Of a stretch of 64,000 nt of DNA, positions 33,461 through 41,764 are shown one piece after another. The notes beneath the pieces were generated by a model, which searched no databases, was not told the origin of the DNA, and saw only the letters and a program-made list of their open reading frames with translations. Source of the stretch: Paenibacillus sabuli (lineage in GTDB: Bacteria; Bacillota; Bacilli; Paenibacillales; Paenibacillaceae); assembly GCF_014705605.1 (NCBI RefSeq), contig NZ_JACXIZ010000026.1:1-64000 (forward strand), written 5' to 3'. The position numbers and the translations under genes were made by a program. Position 1 is the first letter of the stretch. Each line of letters begins with the position of its first letter.

Positions 33461-33843
33461 GAATCCTTCATCCCCTTCATTTTTCTTTCGCTGTGCGTGC
33501 TGCACGCTGTTCTATCATGGAACAAAATCGGCCCGGCGACAAGCGGACGACGCAGGGGCGAACGGTTCGACTGACGGATATGAACGAGGCTAGCAAGGCT
33601 AAACATTCATGCGCGCGATGCCGATATATAAAGTATGGCCGCGTATTCGGAGGCCGGAGGGGCCGGAGGGGCCGGAGCCGGGCACAATCCCGGATTTTTT
33701 CGCGGAAGCCATCCTTTTTACCTATATTCACGCTTGTAAATAGGCGCTTAAGCACTGATAAGAAGATGGATATTTCCTCTATAATAGGAATCATAACTTG
33801 ACGGGGATTGTCAATATTCCTCCTAGAAGAGGTGAGGTTAGCC
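33461..33843. other. Intergenic region between divergent genes
   Basis: No gene is supported. It contains a short GGCCGGAGG triplicate (about 33649-33678) and a TATAAT at 33780-33785 that may be the -10 of the downstream coiled-coil gene, without a convincing -35. Confidence 0.4.
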
Positions 33844-34569
33844 ATGTTTTCATCCTTTCAAAAAAAGAAGAGCGGCCTGGGCAAGCTGATGCACGAGGAC
33901 AATGCCGCGCGCAGAGAGGTAGAAGCGGCAGCGGACGAGGGGTTAGGAAATCTGACGGATGGTCAGGCGAGCGGGGAGGCCTCGGGCACGATGATGGCCG
34001 GTCATAAGGCGCATTTGGACAAAAGGTCCCTGGACCTCGTGTTTGCCGTGGAGCAGATGATCAAGGCCAAGCAGCATACCGAAACGTGCAACAACGACCT
34101 GCAGGACCGGCTGAGCCATGCCAACGGACAGATCGAGCGTCAGAACAAGGACCTGAAGAACCTGGGGCGGGTCATCGAGGAGCGAGAGAGCAGCATTCTG
34201 GAGCTGGAACAGCGCGTCAGCGAGAAAAACCAGAAGATCGACCACATGATGGAGGAGTATCGCGAGCTGCAGTCCGTCCTGTCGGGGGAGATCGAGGAAC
34301 TGAAGACGGTGCTGGAGCTGGAGCGGCAGAACTATAAGGGCATGTTCAAAAAGTACAACGAGACGACGGCCGACAAAAACAAAAAGATTACCACCCTCGA
34401 GGAAAAAAATTCGCGGCTTGAAATTGAGCTGACGCAGATGAAGCAGAAATTCGAGTCGCTTCGTCAGGAAAAAACGCATTTGCTCAATATGGTAAACGAG
34501 TTTACGAACCGCATGACGGCGCCGTTCGGCGCAGGCGGGCACCCGTTTCAAGGGAGCACGGGGGATTAA
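33844..34569 (+). CDS. Coiled-coil protein of unknown function
   Basis: 241 residues. After a short basic start (FSSFQKKKSGLGK) and an acidic low-complexity stretch, residues 65-225 form a nearly continuous heptad pattern rich in Glu, Lys, Gln and Leu (LGRVIEERESSILELEQRV; GEIEELKTVLELERQ; LEEKNSRLEIELTQMKQKF). The end is Gly/Pro/His-rich. No membrane segment or enzymatic motif is present. The ATG at 33844 follows GAGGTGAGG. Followed by a strong terminator. It could be a scaffold or cytoskeletal adaptor; the family is not recognised. Confidence 0.7.
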   Translation: MFSSFQKKKSGLGKLMHEDNAARREVEAAADEGLGNLTDGQASGEASGTMMAGHKAHLDKRSLDLVFAVEQMIKAKQHTETCNNDLQDRLSHANGQIERQNKDLKNLGRVIEERESSILELEQRVSEKNQKIDHMMEEYRELQSVLSGEIEELKTVLELERQNYKGMFKKYNETTADKNKKITTLEEKNSRLEIELTQMKQKFESLRQEKTHLLNMVNEFTNRMTAPFGAGGHPFQGSTGD

Positions 34570-34589
34570 GTTGTAAAACGTAAAAAAGA

Positions 34590-34640
34590 AAAAAGCGCTG
34601 TTCGAAGCCGGACTCGGCGTGCGGACAGCGCTTTTTTTTA
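34590..34640. terminator. Bidirectional rho-independent terminator
   Basis: AAAAAAGCGCTGTTCG and TGCGGACAGCGCTTTTTTTT form a long stem with A/T tracts on both sides. It lies between the convergent coiled-coil and IclR genes and should terminate both. Confidence 0.85.
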
Positions 34641-34691
34641 AAATTATAGAACGTATAGGATCTGGCGCGGCGTGCGGCGTGCAGTTGCTTC

Positions 34692-35447
34692 CTAGACGCG
34701 CATGCTGATCTTCTGGCTGCAGCCGCGCAGCTTCAGGGCATACGCCTCGGTCGTGCTGTCGTCCATACGCAGGGACGGGCCGGAGATGCTCATGCCGCCC
34801 AGCAGCGAGCCGTCGCGCTTGAAGACGGGCACGCCGACACACTTGATCCCGAATTCATGCTCCATGTTGTCGATACTGTAGCCGCGCGTGCGAATCACGT
34901 CCAGCTCGCGCAGCAGCGCGCTGCGGTCAGTGATCGTGTTCGGCGTGTGCGCCGTCATGCTCTGCAGGCCGATCGCCTTCATCGCTTCGTCAGGCGGCAG
35001 GTACGCCAGGATCGCCTTGCCCAGCGAGGTGCAATACATCTCGGCCGTCTCGCCGGTCATCGAGCGCACGCTGTAGGAGTTGGCGGGGTAGACGCCTTCG
35101 AGGTACAGCACATGCGGCGCGCGAGGCACCGCGAAGTAGACGACCTCGTTCACCTCGGAGGACAGCTCGCTCAGCGGCGGGTAGATCATATTGTGCAGCC
35201 CGAGACTGGAGTTGATCACGAACGCCAGCTCCAGAATCTTCATACCGAGCCGATACTTTCCCGTTTCGGGATTGCGCTCGATGTAGCCGCATTGCTCGAA
35301 GGTCGACACGATGTTATGCACATTGCTTTTATATAGCCCCAGCTTTTCCCCGATTTCGGAGATGCCGAGCTCCGGCGCAGACACCGAGAACACCTCCAGC
35401 ACGTCCAGCGCTTTTTTCAACGTTTTTACTTTGGGTTCTTCCGTCAT
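34692..35447 (-). CDS. IclR family transcriptional regulator
   Basis: 251 residues. Winged HTH at about 10-75 (LGISEIGEKLGLYKSNVHNI), followed by the IclR effector domain with SLGKAILAYLPPDEA and SIDNMEHEFGIKCVGVPVFK, the usual ligand-pocket region. The ATG at 35447 is preferred because GGGAAGGGG lies seven bases upstream. It is divergent from the aldolase/importer operon and very likely represses it. The inverted repeats at 35471 and 35709 are the candidate operators. Its ligand is likely a sugar acid or related intermediate. Confidence 0.9.
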   Translation of the reverse strand: MTEEPKVKTLKKALDVLEVFSVSAPELGISEIGEKLGLYKSNVHNIVSTFEQCGYIERNPETGKYRLGMKILELAFVINSSLGLHNMIYPPLSELSSEVNEVVYFAVPRAPHVLYLEGVYPANSYSVRSMTGETAEMYCTSLGKAILAYLPPDEAMKAIGLQSMTAHTPNTITDRSALLRELDVIRTRGYSIDNMEHEFGIKCVGVPVFKRDGSLLGGMSISGPSLRMDDSTTEAYALKLRGCSQKISMRV

Positions 35448-35470
35448 CCGTAAGCCCCTTCCCACCATGA

Positions 35471-35485
35471 TTCTAAATATTAGAA
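35471..35485. promoter_or_regulatory. Candidate IclR operator 1
   Basis: TTCTAAATATTAGAA is a perfect 6-bp inverted repeat about a three-base centre, just upstream of iclR. It is followed by a related TTCTATTATGAAC. Similar arms recur at 35709. Autoregulation is inferred. Confidence 0.55.
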
Positions 35486-35575
35486 CATCATTCTATTATG
35501 AACGAATGTTTTGCTTGATGTAAAGCATAGATTGAAGCTGGGGACGAAAAATTTGGTCTTTTAAACCCCTCCTTT

Positions 35576-35616
35576 AAATCATAAGTATGAGCCGCCAAAT
35601 CATAAGTATGAGCCGC
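35576..35616. repeat. Two 20-bp direct repeats
   Basis: AAATCATAAGTATGAGCCGC occurs twice without change, with a 21-bp period, in the IclR-aldolase intergenic region. It is upstream of the predicted promoter and could be an activator site or a slippage duplication. Confidence 0.8.
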
Positions 35617-35641
35617 GAAAAAAGTAGCGTATCCTCCTGGT

Positions 35642-35678
35642 TGAAAGGGTTTACAACTTGATCGGCGCGTGCTACTAT
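35642..35678 (+). promoter_or_regulatory. Promoter of the aldolase/importer operon with cre-like overlap
   Basis: TTTACA (35650-35655) and TACTAT (35673-35678) are separated by 17 bp. TGAAAGGGTTTACA (35642-35655) differs from the CcpA cre consensus only at the C of the central CG, so catabolite repression is possible but the key dinucleotide is altered. Confidence 0.5.
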
Positions 35679-35708
35679 AAGTGAGCCATCATAAATATAT
35701 AGAACGAC

Positions 35709-35725
35709 GTTCTAAATTAGAGAAC
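35709..35725. promoter_or_regulatory. Candidate IclR operator 2
   Basis: GTTCTAAATTAGAGAAC contains GTTCT-N7-AGAAC inverted arms and resembles operator 1. It lies downstream of the predicted promoter and 17 bp before the aldolase start, a repressing position. Confidence 0.55.
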
Positions 35726-35741
35726 AAAGAGGTGAGGATGT

Positions 35742-36668
35742 TTGCAGCAAATTCAAAATGGCGTATGGCCGACGATGATTACGCCGTTCGCCGACACGGG
35801 CGAAATTGACTACCCCGCAGTGCAGCGGCTCTTGCAGTTCTATCATCGGCGCGGGGCAGCCGGCGTGTTCGCGGTCTGCCAGTCCAGCGAGATGTTCCGC
35901 CTCGAGCTGGAGGAGCGGGCGGCGCTCGTACGCTTCATCGTCGAGCATGCCCCTGACGGCATACAGGTGGTCGTGTCGGGACACGTTGCCGATACACTGG
36001 AGGAGCAGGTGCGAGAGGCCGAGGCAATCATGTGCGAGGGCGTGAGCGCGTACGTCGTACTGCCCAACCGTTTTGCGGCGGAGGACGAGGACGACGAGAC
36101 GCTGATTGCGAATATGGAAGCGTTTCTAGCGGCCTTTCCATCCGTACCGCTCGGGCTCTACGAGTGTCCGTACCCCTACAAGCGGGTGCTGACGCCGCAG
36201 GTGCTGCAGGCGTGCGTAGCGTCGGGACGGTTCCTGTTCATCAAGGACACCTGCTCCGAGCTCAGCCAGATCAAAGAGAAATTGCGGCTGCTCGAAGGCA
36301 CCGGGATCAAGCTGTATAACGCCAACGGCGCCACGCTATTGGAGAGTCTGAGGCTCGGGGCGGCAGGCTATAGCGGCGTCATGGCCAACTTTCATCCGGA
36401 GTTGTATGCGTGGCTGTGCCGTCATTATCGCGACGAACCGGAGGAGGCGGATCGGCTGCAGCAGTTCCTCGGGGTATGCTCGCTGGCCGAGTACCAGTAC
36501 TATCCGGTCAACGCCAAGTACGGCCTGTCGCTGCAAGGCGTGCCGATGCGGATGGACAGCCGCGTCCTGGATCCGGATCGGTTCGCGGAATCCAAGCGGC
36601 TGGAGATCCGGCAGCTGGTCGAGCTGGCGGCGTATATGCGCGAGACACTGCACATCGCCGCGCTCTAA
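35742..36668 (+). CDS. Dihydrodipicolinate synthase/N-acetylneuraminate lyase family aldolase
   Basis: 308-residue TIM-barrel class I aldolase. The start region WPTMITPFADTGEIDY is typical. The Schiff-base Lys is in RFLFIKDTCS (about residue 168), and the Tyr is in LGLYECPYPY. A GAAGYSGVMANFHPEL segment matches the usual Gly-rich barrel end. The family's pyruvate-binding GTTGE loop is replaced by VCQSSEMFRL, which argues against lysine biosynthesis and for a different 2-oxo-acid substrate. The TTG start at 35742 has GAGGTGAGG upstream. First gene of an operon with a sugar importer and a sialidase-fold protein; cleavage of a sialic-acid-like or 2-keto-3-deoxy sugar acid is a reasonable inference. 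Confidence 0.83.
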   Translation: MQQIQNGVWPTMITPFADTGEIDYPAVQRLLQFYHRRGAAGVFAVCQSSEMFRLELEERAALVRFIVEHAPDGIQVVVSGHVADTLEEQVREAEAIMCEGVSAYVVLPNRFAAEDEDDETLIANMEAFLAAFPSVPLGLYECPYPYKRVLTPQVLQACVASGRFLFIKDTCSELSQIKEKLRLLEGTGIKLYNANGATLLESLRLGAAGYSGVMANFHPELYAWLCRHYRDEPEEADRLQQFLGVCSLAEYQYYPVNAKYGLSLQGVPMRMDSRVLDPDRFAESKRLEIRQLVELAAYMRETLHIAAL

Positions 36669-36736
36669 ACATGCGGTGAACATGCATAACTCATTCCTCA
36701 AATAAGCCAGGCAAAAGACAAAGGGAGGTTAAGCAA

Positions 36737-38380
36737 ATGATTGGAAAACGCAAACGCTTCATCGGTGGAGTCGCACTGTCGCTGGTACTGGTGACCGGCA
36801 TCGGCGCGGGCTGCTCGAACAATGCGGGCGAGGCGCCGTCGGCAGTAGAGAACGGGGAGAACACGTCGGGTCTGCCGGACGGCGGCATGACCAATCTCGA
36901 GGGCTATCCGATTACGAAGGAGCCGATCACGATCACCGCCGCGGTGACCTATGGCTCGCTCCGTCCGGAGATGGATACGACTGCGATCTGGGATTATGTC
37001 GAGGAGAAGACGAACATCCGGGTCGAGGTCGAGATCGTCAAGGACAAGGACAAGGCGGACCTGATGTTCGCGAGCGGGGACTTCCCGGACCTGATCATGA
37101 ATGTGGGCATCAATCCGAATCAGATGGCCAATGCCGTCGAGGGCGGCAGCTTCGTGGAGATGAAGCCGCTGCTGGAGCAGTATGCGCCGACGTGGAACAA
37201 GTTCATGGAAGACAATCCGCTCGTCTATAACGGCTCGCTCGCCACGGACGGCAAGCTGTACAGCCTGCCGTACATCGATTTTGCGCCGTTCGACCGCAAT
37301 CTGCGCGACCAATGGATTATCATGGGCAATTGGCTGGATGAGCTGAACCTGCCCGTGCCGCAGACGACGGAGGAATTCAAGGAAGCGCTCATCGCCATCA
37401 AGGCCAATGCGGGCAAAGGCTCGATTCCCGCGGACGTCATTCCGTATTACATCTACTTCGACAATTACGTCGGCGGCCAGTTCGATATCTACGGCAGCTT
37501 CGGCGTGTATGTCACCGATCCGGACTATGTCGTCGTCGAAGACGGCGTCGTCAAGGACCAATCGACCAATCCGGCCATCAAGGAGCCGCTCAAGTATCTG
37601 CGCGAGCTGTACGCGGAAGGGCTGATGCCGCCGGAGATCTTCACCGACGACTTCACGACGTACGCCTCCAAGATCAGCTCCGATCCGCCGATCGTCGCCG
37701 CCTATCACTCCTATGCCAACCGGCAGCCGGAGATCGGCGTAGCGATGGGGCCGTTGGACAGCGGCAACGGCGAGGAGCCGCTGCTGCGCAGCCAGGCGTA
37801 CATGCCGGGACCGGCCAATACCGCGATCATTACCTCCAACAACAAGTATCCGGTCGCCACAGTCCGGCTGCTCGAGGCGATCGCATCGGACACCGAGCTC
37901 GGCCTGACCGTCAGCCGCGGCACCAAGGGCATCGTGTGGGACACGGATGAGGAAGGCAAAGCGTACCAGATCTTCTGGGAGGAGTCGCCCGAGCAGATGG
38001 CCGCCAACGCCGGCGAGCTCGGTCTGCACAATTCGTTCGTGGCGCTCAAGGACCAGCGCTTCTACGAAGAGACCTGGAAGGAACTCTCCTACGACGTCGA
38101 GAATTCGCGGGGCTGGGCGTACGAGAATGTGTACAAGGACGTCGTCCTGCCCAATGAAATGGTGTACGTGCAGGGCGCGATCGGGCAGGATGACAACAAT
38201 CTGCTCAATCAGTACAAGACCGATCTGACGAACTACCGCAAGGCGATGTTCGCCGATTTCATCACGGGCAAGCAGGATATCGACGCGACCTGGGATACGT
38301 ACGTGGCTCAGATGAAGCAGCTCGGGCTGGACGCCTTCATCGAGCTGAAGCAAAAAGCGTACAATGCCATTGCCAAGTAA
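36737..38380 (+). CDS. Extracellular solute-binding lipoprotein of sugar ABC importer
   Basis: 547 residues. Lipoprotein signal with lipobox GIGAGC (Cys about residue 22), Asn/Gly/Glu linker, then a large LipO/YtcQ-type binding domain (ITITAAVTYGSLRPEM; FASGDFPDLIMN; GKLYSLPYIDFAPF). It is complete: the C-terminal helix MKQLGLDAFIELKQKAYNAI is present, unlike in the copy at 763. GGGAGG precedes the ATG. It delivers an oligosaccharide or sugar acid to the two permeases encoded next. The ATPase is not encoded here and is probably a shared MsmX-type subunit. Confidence 0.92.
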   Translation: MIGKRKRFIGGVALSLVLVTGIGAGCSNNAGEAPSAVENGENTSGLPDGGMTNLEGYPITKEPITITAAVTYGSLRPEMDTTAIWDYVEEKTNIRVEVEIVKDKDKADLMFASGDFPDLIMNVGINPNQMANAVEGGSFVEMKPLLEQYAPTWNKFMEDNPLVYNGSLATDGKLYSLPYIDFAPFDRNLRDQWIIMGNWLDELNLPVPQTTEEFKEALIAIKANAGKGSIPADVIPYYIYFDNYVGGQFDIYGSFGVYVTDPDYVVVEDGVVKDQSTNPAIKEPLKYLRELYAEGLMPPEIFTDDFTTYASKISSDPPIVAAYHSYANRQPEIGVAMGPLDSGNGEEPLLRSQAYMPGPANTAIITSNNKYPVATVRLLEAIASDTELGLTVSRGTKGIVWDTDEEGKAYQIFWEESPEQMAANAGELGLHNSFVALKDQRFYEETWKELSYDVENSRGWAYENVYKDVVLPNEMVYVQGAIGQDDNNLLNQYKTDLTNYRKAMFADFITGKQDIDATWDTYVAQMKQLGLDAFIELKQKAYNAIAK

Positions 38381-38402
38381 GGCGAGAGGAGGGAGGAGAG
38401 GC

Positions 38403-39356
38403 GTGGACACTGCCAGCCGAACCGGCCCGAAAGACAAAAAACAAACCAAATCACTCGGTTTTCGCATTTGGCAAAGCCGTGAGCTGTATCTCTTTCTGCT
38501 GCCCGCCGTCGCTTTGGTCATTGTGTTCAACTATTTTCCGATGTACGGCATCACGGTTGCCTTCAAGGATTTCAAGCCGCATCTGGGCATTATGGGCAGT
38601 CCATGGGCAGGACTGAAGTATTTCGACCGCTTTTTCGACATGCCGATGTTCAGCGTCATTCTCAAAAATACGTTGTTGCTCAGCTTTTATACGCTGATTG
38701 CGTCGTTTCCGCTGCCGATCATTCTGGCGCTGGCGCTCAACAGCACGCCGAGTCAGCGGCTCAAAAAAATCGTGCAGACGATTACCTATGCGCCGCATTT
38801 CATTTCCATTGTCATCATTGTCGGCATGCTGAACATCTTCTTCTCGCCGTCGATGGGCATCGTGCGCAATATTCTGAGCGGGCTGGGACTGATGGACGGC
38901 AATCTCGACGTGCTGATGAATGCGTCCAGCTTCCCGCATCTGTATGTGTGGAGCGGCGTGTGGCAGACGCTGGGGTGGAGCAGCATCATCTACCTCGGCG
39001 CGCTCAGCGCGGTGGACCCGGCCTTGCACGAATCGGCGGTCATCGACGGGGCGAGCAAGTTCCAGCGGGTGTTCCGCATCGATCTGCCGCTCATCCTGCC
39101 GACGATCGTCATCCTGCTCATCCTGGAGTCGGGCACGATCATGAACATCGGCTTCGAGAAGGTGTTCCTGATGCAGAATGCGTTCAACCTGAGCACGAGC
39201 GAGGTCATCAATACGTATGTGTACAAGGTCGGCATACGGGAAGCGCAGTACAGTCTGTCCTCGGCGATCGGGCTGTTCAATTCGGGCATCAATTTCATTC
39301 TGATCCTGCTGGTGAATCAGGTCAGCCGGCGGCTCGGTCAGGAATCGCTATGGTAA
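38403..39356 (+). CDS. Sugar ABC permease, LplB/YteP type
   Basis: 317 residues with six transmembrane segments. The N-terminal part reads LYLFLLPAVALVIVFNYFPM and YGITVAFKDFKPHLGI, hallmark of the LplB group. The EAA loop is ESAVIDGASKFQRVFRIDLP. GTG at 38403 follows GGGAGGAGAGG and is preferred over an upstream in-frame ATG at 38364 that lies within the binding-protein gene. It pairs with the next permease to form the channel. Confidence 0.9.
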   Translation: MDTASRTGPKDKKQTKSLGFRIWQSRELYLFLLPAVALVIVFNYFPMYGITVAFKDFKPHLGIMGSPWAGLKYFDRFFDMPMFSVILKNTLLLSFYTLIASFPLPIILALALNSTPSQRLKKIVQTITYAPHFISIVIIVGMLNIFFSPSMGIVRNILSGLGLMDGNLDVLMNASSFPHLYVWSGVWQTLGWSSIIYLGALSAVDPALHESAVIDGASKFQRVFRIDLPLILPTIVILLILESGTIMNIGFEKVFLMQNAFNLSTSEVINTYVYKVGIREAQYSLSSAIGLFNSGINFILILLVNQVSRRLGQESLW

Positions 39357-39371
39357 AGGAGGAAGCGCTGC

Positions 39372-40274
39372 ATGTCGACTGCTATCAAATCCACGTCGCG
39401 GGATCGGCTCTATGACATCGTCAATACGGTAGTATTGCTCGTGCTGCTGCTCGTCGTCGCCTACCCGCTGTATTTCGTCGTCATCGCCTCCATCAGCGAT
39501 CCGAAGCTGGTAGCCACCGGCCGCGTCCTGTTCTGGCCGCAGAATTTCAGCTTCAAGGGGTACATGGAGGTCGTGAATTATTCGCCGATCTGGACGGGCT
39601 ACCGCAATACGCTGATCTATACGACATTGTTCACGCTGATCTCGGTGCTGGTCAGCCTGCTGGCCGGCTACGCGCTGGCGCGCAAGCCGTTCCCCGGCAA
39701 GACGGCGATCACCGCGTTCCTGCTGTTCACGATGTTCTTCAACGGCGGGCTCATCCCGACCTACCTGCTGATGCGGGAGATCGGGCTGTACGGCAATCCG
39801 GCGATCATCGTGCTGCTGGGCGCGGTCAATGTGACCAATATCATCATCAGCCGCACGTTCATCAAGTCCTCGATACCCGAGGAGCTATACGAAGCGGCCT
39901 CGATCGACGGCTGCTCGCACTTCTCGTTCTTCTTCCGGATCGTCATGCCGGTATCCCAGGCGCTGATCGCCGTCCTGGTGCTGTTCGCGGCGGTCAGCCA
40001 GTGGAACTCCTGGTTCAATGCGATGATCTATCTCAACGATGAGGCGCATATGCCGCTGCAGATGGTGCTGCGCGATCTGATCGTCAGCCAGTCTGCGCTC
40101 AGTACCGCCAGCAATACGGACAGCATGGGCGGCGACGCGGCGGCGCAGATCTATCTCGTGGAATCGATGCGGTACGCGGTCATTATCGTCTCGACGCTGC
40201 CGATCCTGTGCTTCTATCCGTTCGTGCAGAAGTACTTCGTCAAGGGCGTCATGATCGGCTCGGTCAAAGGGTAA
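39372..40274 (+). CDS. Sugar ABC permease, LplC/YtcP type
   Basis: 300 residues with six transmembrane segments. Landmarks are VVAYPLYFVVIASISDPKLV, FNGGLIPTYLLMREIGLYGN, the EAA loop EELYEAASIDGCSHFSFFFR, and the terminal VMIGSVKG. AAAGGAGGAAG lies before the ATG. It shows what the truncated permease at 72 has lost: about 95 N-terminal residues. Confidence 0.92.
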   Translation: MSTAIKSTSRDRLYDIVNTVVLLVLLLVVAYPLYFVVIASISDPKLVATGRVLFWPQNFSFKGYMEVVNYSPIWTGYRNTLIYTTLFTLISVLVSLLAGYALARKPFPGKTAITAFLLFTMFFNGGLIPTYLLMREIGLYGNPAIIVLLGAVNVTNIIISRTFIKSSIPEELYEAASIDGCSHFSFFFRIVMPVSQALIAVLVLFAAVSQWNSWFNAMIYLNDEAHMPLQMVLRDLIVSQSALSTASNTDSMGGDAAAQIYLVESMRYAVIIVSTLPILCFYPFVQKYFVKGVMIGSVKG

Positions 40275-40345
40275 CGGGAGTCGGCGGCAATGCGGCAATC
40301 GACTGCAAGCAAAGCAATTGCAAGGAATAGGGAGGCTACATTCGC

Positions 40346-41764
40346 ATGAGAGGTCAATCGGAATGGCACTATCGTCCGTACAGCCCGCTCGATCAGATCG
40401 GCAGCCGCACGCTGCCCTATATCTGCCGGCTGGCGCCGGGCGAGCGCGAGCTCGCGCTGGAATGGTTCGACAAGGGCAGCGACGGCCCAGATGCGCATGC
40501 GCTGTACTATCGCCTGCGCGGCGCCGACGCGCCGTATGCGCGGCTCGAGCTGACGGGGCCGGAGGCGGTCCTGCAGGGACTCGAGCCGCAGCGCGACTAC
40601 GAGCTGTACGTCGAGCGGCTGGACGGCAGCGGGCGCAGCGCGGTCCGGCTCGCCCGCACCGGGGCCGCGGTCGGCACGGTCATCCATTATTTGCACCCGG
40701 AGGATGAGATCTACGCCTTCTCCGGCCGCAGCCTGTGCAGCCCTTCGCTCGTGCGGCTGCCGGGCGGGGCGCTGCTGGCGTCGATGGACGTCTTCGCCGG
40801 CGGCGCGCCGCAGAATCTGACCCTGCTCTACCGCTCCGACGACGACGGCGCGAGCTGGCGCTACGTCACCGAGCTGTTCCCGTGCTTCTGGGGCAAGCTG
40901 TTCGTCTGGAAGGAGACGCTGTACATGCTGGCGCATGCGACGGAATACGGCGATCTGATGATCGGCGCCTCGCAGGACGAAGGCCTGACGTGGAGCACGC
41001 CGGTCACGATCCTGCCGGGCGCGGGCTCCAAGGTCGCCCGCGGACCGCACAAGGCGCCGATGCCGGTCATCGAGGCGGGCGGCCGGCTGCATACGGCGAT
41101 CGACTACGGCTCCTGGTCGACCGGCGGGCATGCCAACGGGCTGCTGTCCATCGACGGCGAGGCCGATCTGCTGGTCGCGGACAATTGGCGCTGCACGCCA
41201 TTCCTGGCCTACGATCCGGGCTGGGAAGGGGCGACCGTCGGCAAGAGCGGCGGCGGTCTGGAGGGCAACGCGGTCGTCGGACCGGACGGTGCGCTGTACA
41301 ATGTGCTGCGCTATCAGATGAACGGCTGCGACCCCGCCCACGGCAAGGCGCTGGTGCTGCGCGGCGATCTGGACGCGCCGGAGGCGCCCTTGCGCTTTCA
41401 CGGCTTCGTCGACTTCAACGGCGGCAGCAATTCCAAGTTCGATCTGCTCTTCGACGCGCCGTCGGGCGCGTATTGGGCGATCGTCAGCGAGATTGTCGAC
41501 GAGGCGACGCCGAATCAGCGCAATGTGCTGTCGCTGGCCGTCTCGCGCGATCTGCAGCGCTTCGAGATCGTGAAGCGGCTGCTCGATTACCGTGAGGAGG
41601 ACCCGCGGCAGGTCGGATTCCAGTACGTCAGCTTCCTGATCGACGGCGCGGATATCCTGTATCAGTGCCGCACGGCGATGAACGGCGCCCGCAATTTCCA
41701 CGATGCGAATTATGCGACGTTTCATCGAATTGCGGACTTCCGGCATTACGGCCCGCCCCGGTAG
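40346..41764 (+). CDS. Sialidase-fold (BNR/Asp-box) protein
   Basis: 472 residues, no signal peptide, so cytoplasmic. After a short fibronectin-like N-terminal region (to about residue 110) comes a six-bladed propeller with Asp-box sequences YRSDDDGASWRYV and GASQDEGLTWSTPV. GGGLEGNAVVGPDGALYNVL and GGSNSKFDLLFD are further blade motifs. Exo-alpha-sialidases and several neutral glycosidases and lyases share this fold. The sialidase Arg triad cannot be placed with confidence by eye, so activity is unproved. As last gene of the aldolase/importer operon it could act on an imported glycoside. Confidence 0.7.
   Translation: MRGQSEWHYRPYSPLDQIGSRTLPYICRLAPGERELALEWFDKGSDGPDAHALYYRLRGADAPYARLELTGPEAVLQGLEPQRDYELYVERLDGSGRSAVRLARTGAAVGTVIHYLHPEDEIYAFSGRSLCSPSLVRLPGGALLASMDVFAGGAPQNLTLLYRSDDDGASWRYVTELFPCFWGKLFVWKETLYMLAHATEYGDLMIGASQDEGLTWSTPVTILPGAGSKVARGPHKAPMPVIEAGGRLHTAIDYGSWSTGGHANGLLSIDGEADLLVADNWRCTPFLAYDPGWEGATVGKSGGGLEGNAVVGPDGALYNVLRYQMNGCDPAHGKALVLRGDLDAPEAPLRFHGFVDFNGGSNSKFDLLFDAPSGAYWAIVSEIVDEATPNQRNVLSLAVSRDLQRFEIVKRLLDYREEDPRQVGFQYVSFLIDGADILYQCRTAMNGARNFHDANYATFHRIADFRHYGPPR

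Noticed and set aside
33640-33680. GGCCGGAGG repeats as a functional site
   Set aside because: Three short imperfect copies in GC-rich intergenic DNA with no symmetry or link to a promoter.
36698-38530. Long minus-strand open frame of about 610 codons opposite the binding-protein gene
   Set aside because: Arg/His/Leu-rich shadow of a real plus-strand gene in high-GC DNA. No ribosome site or domain.
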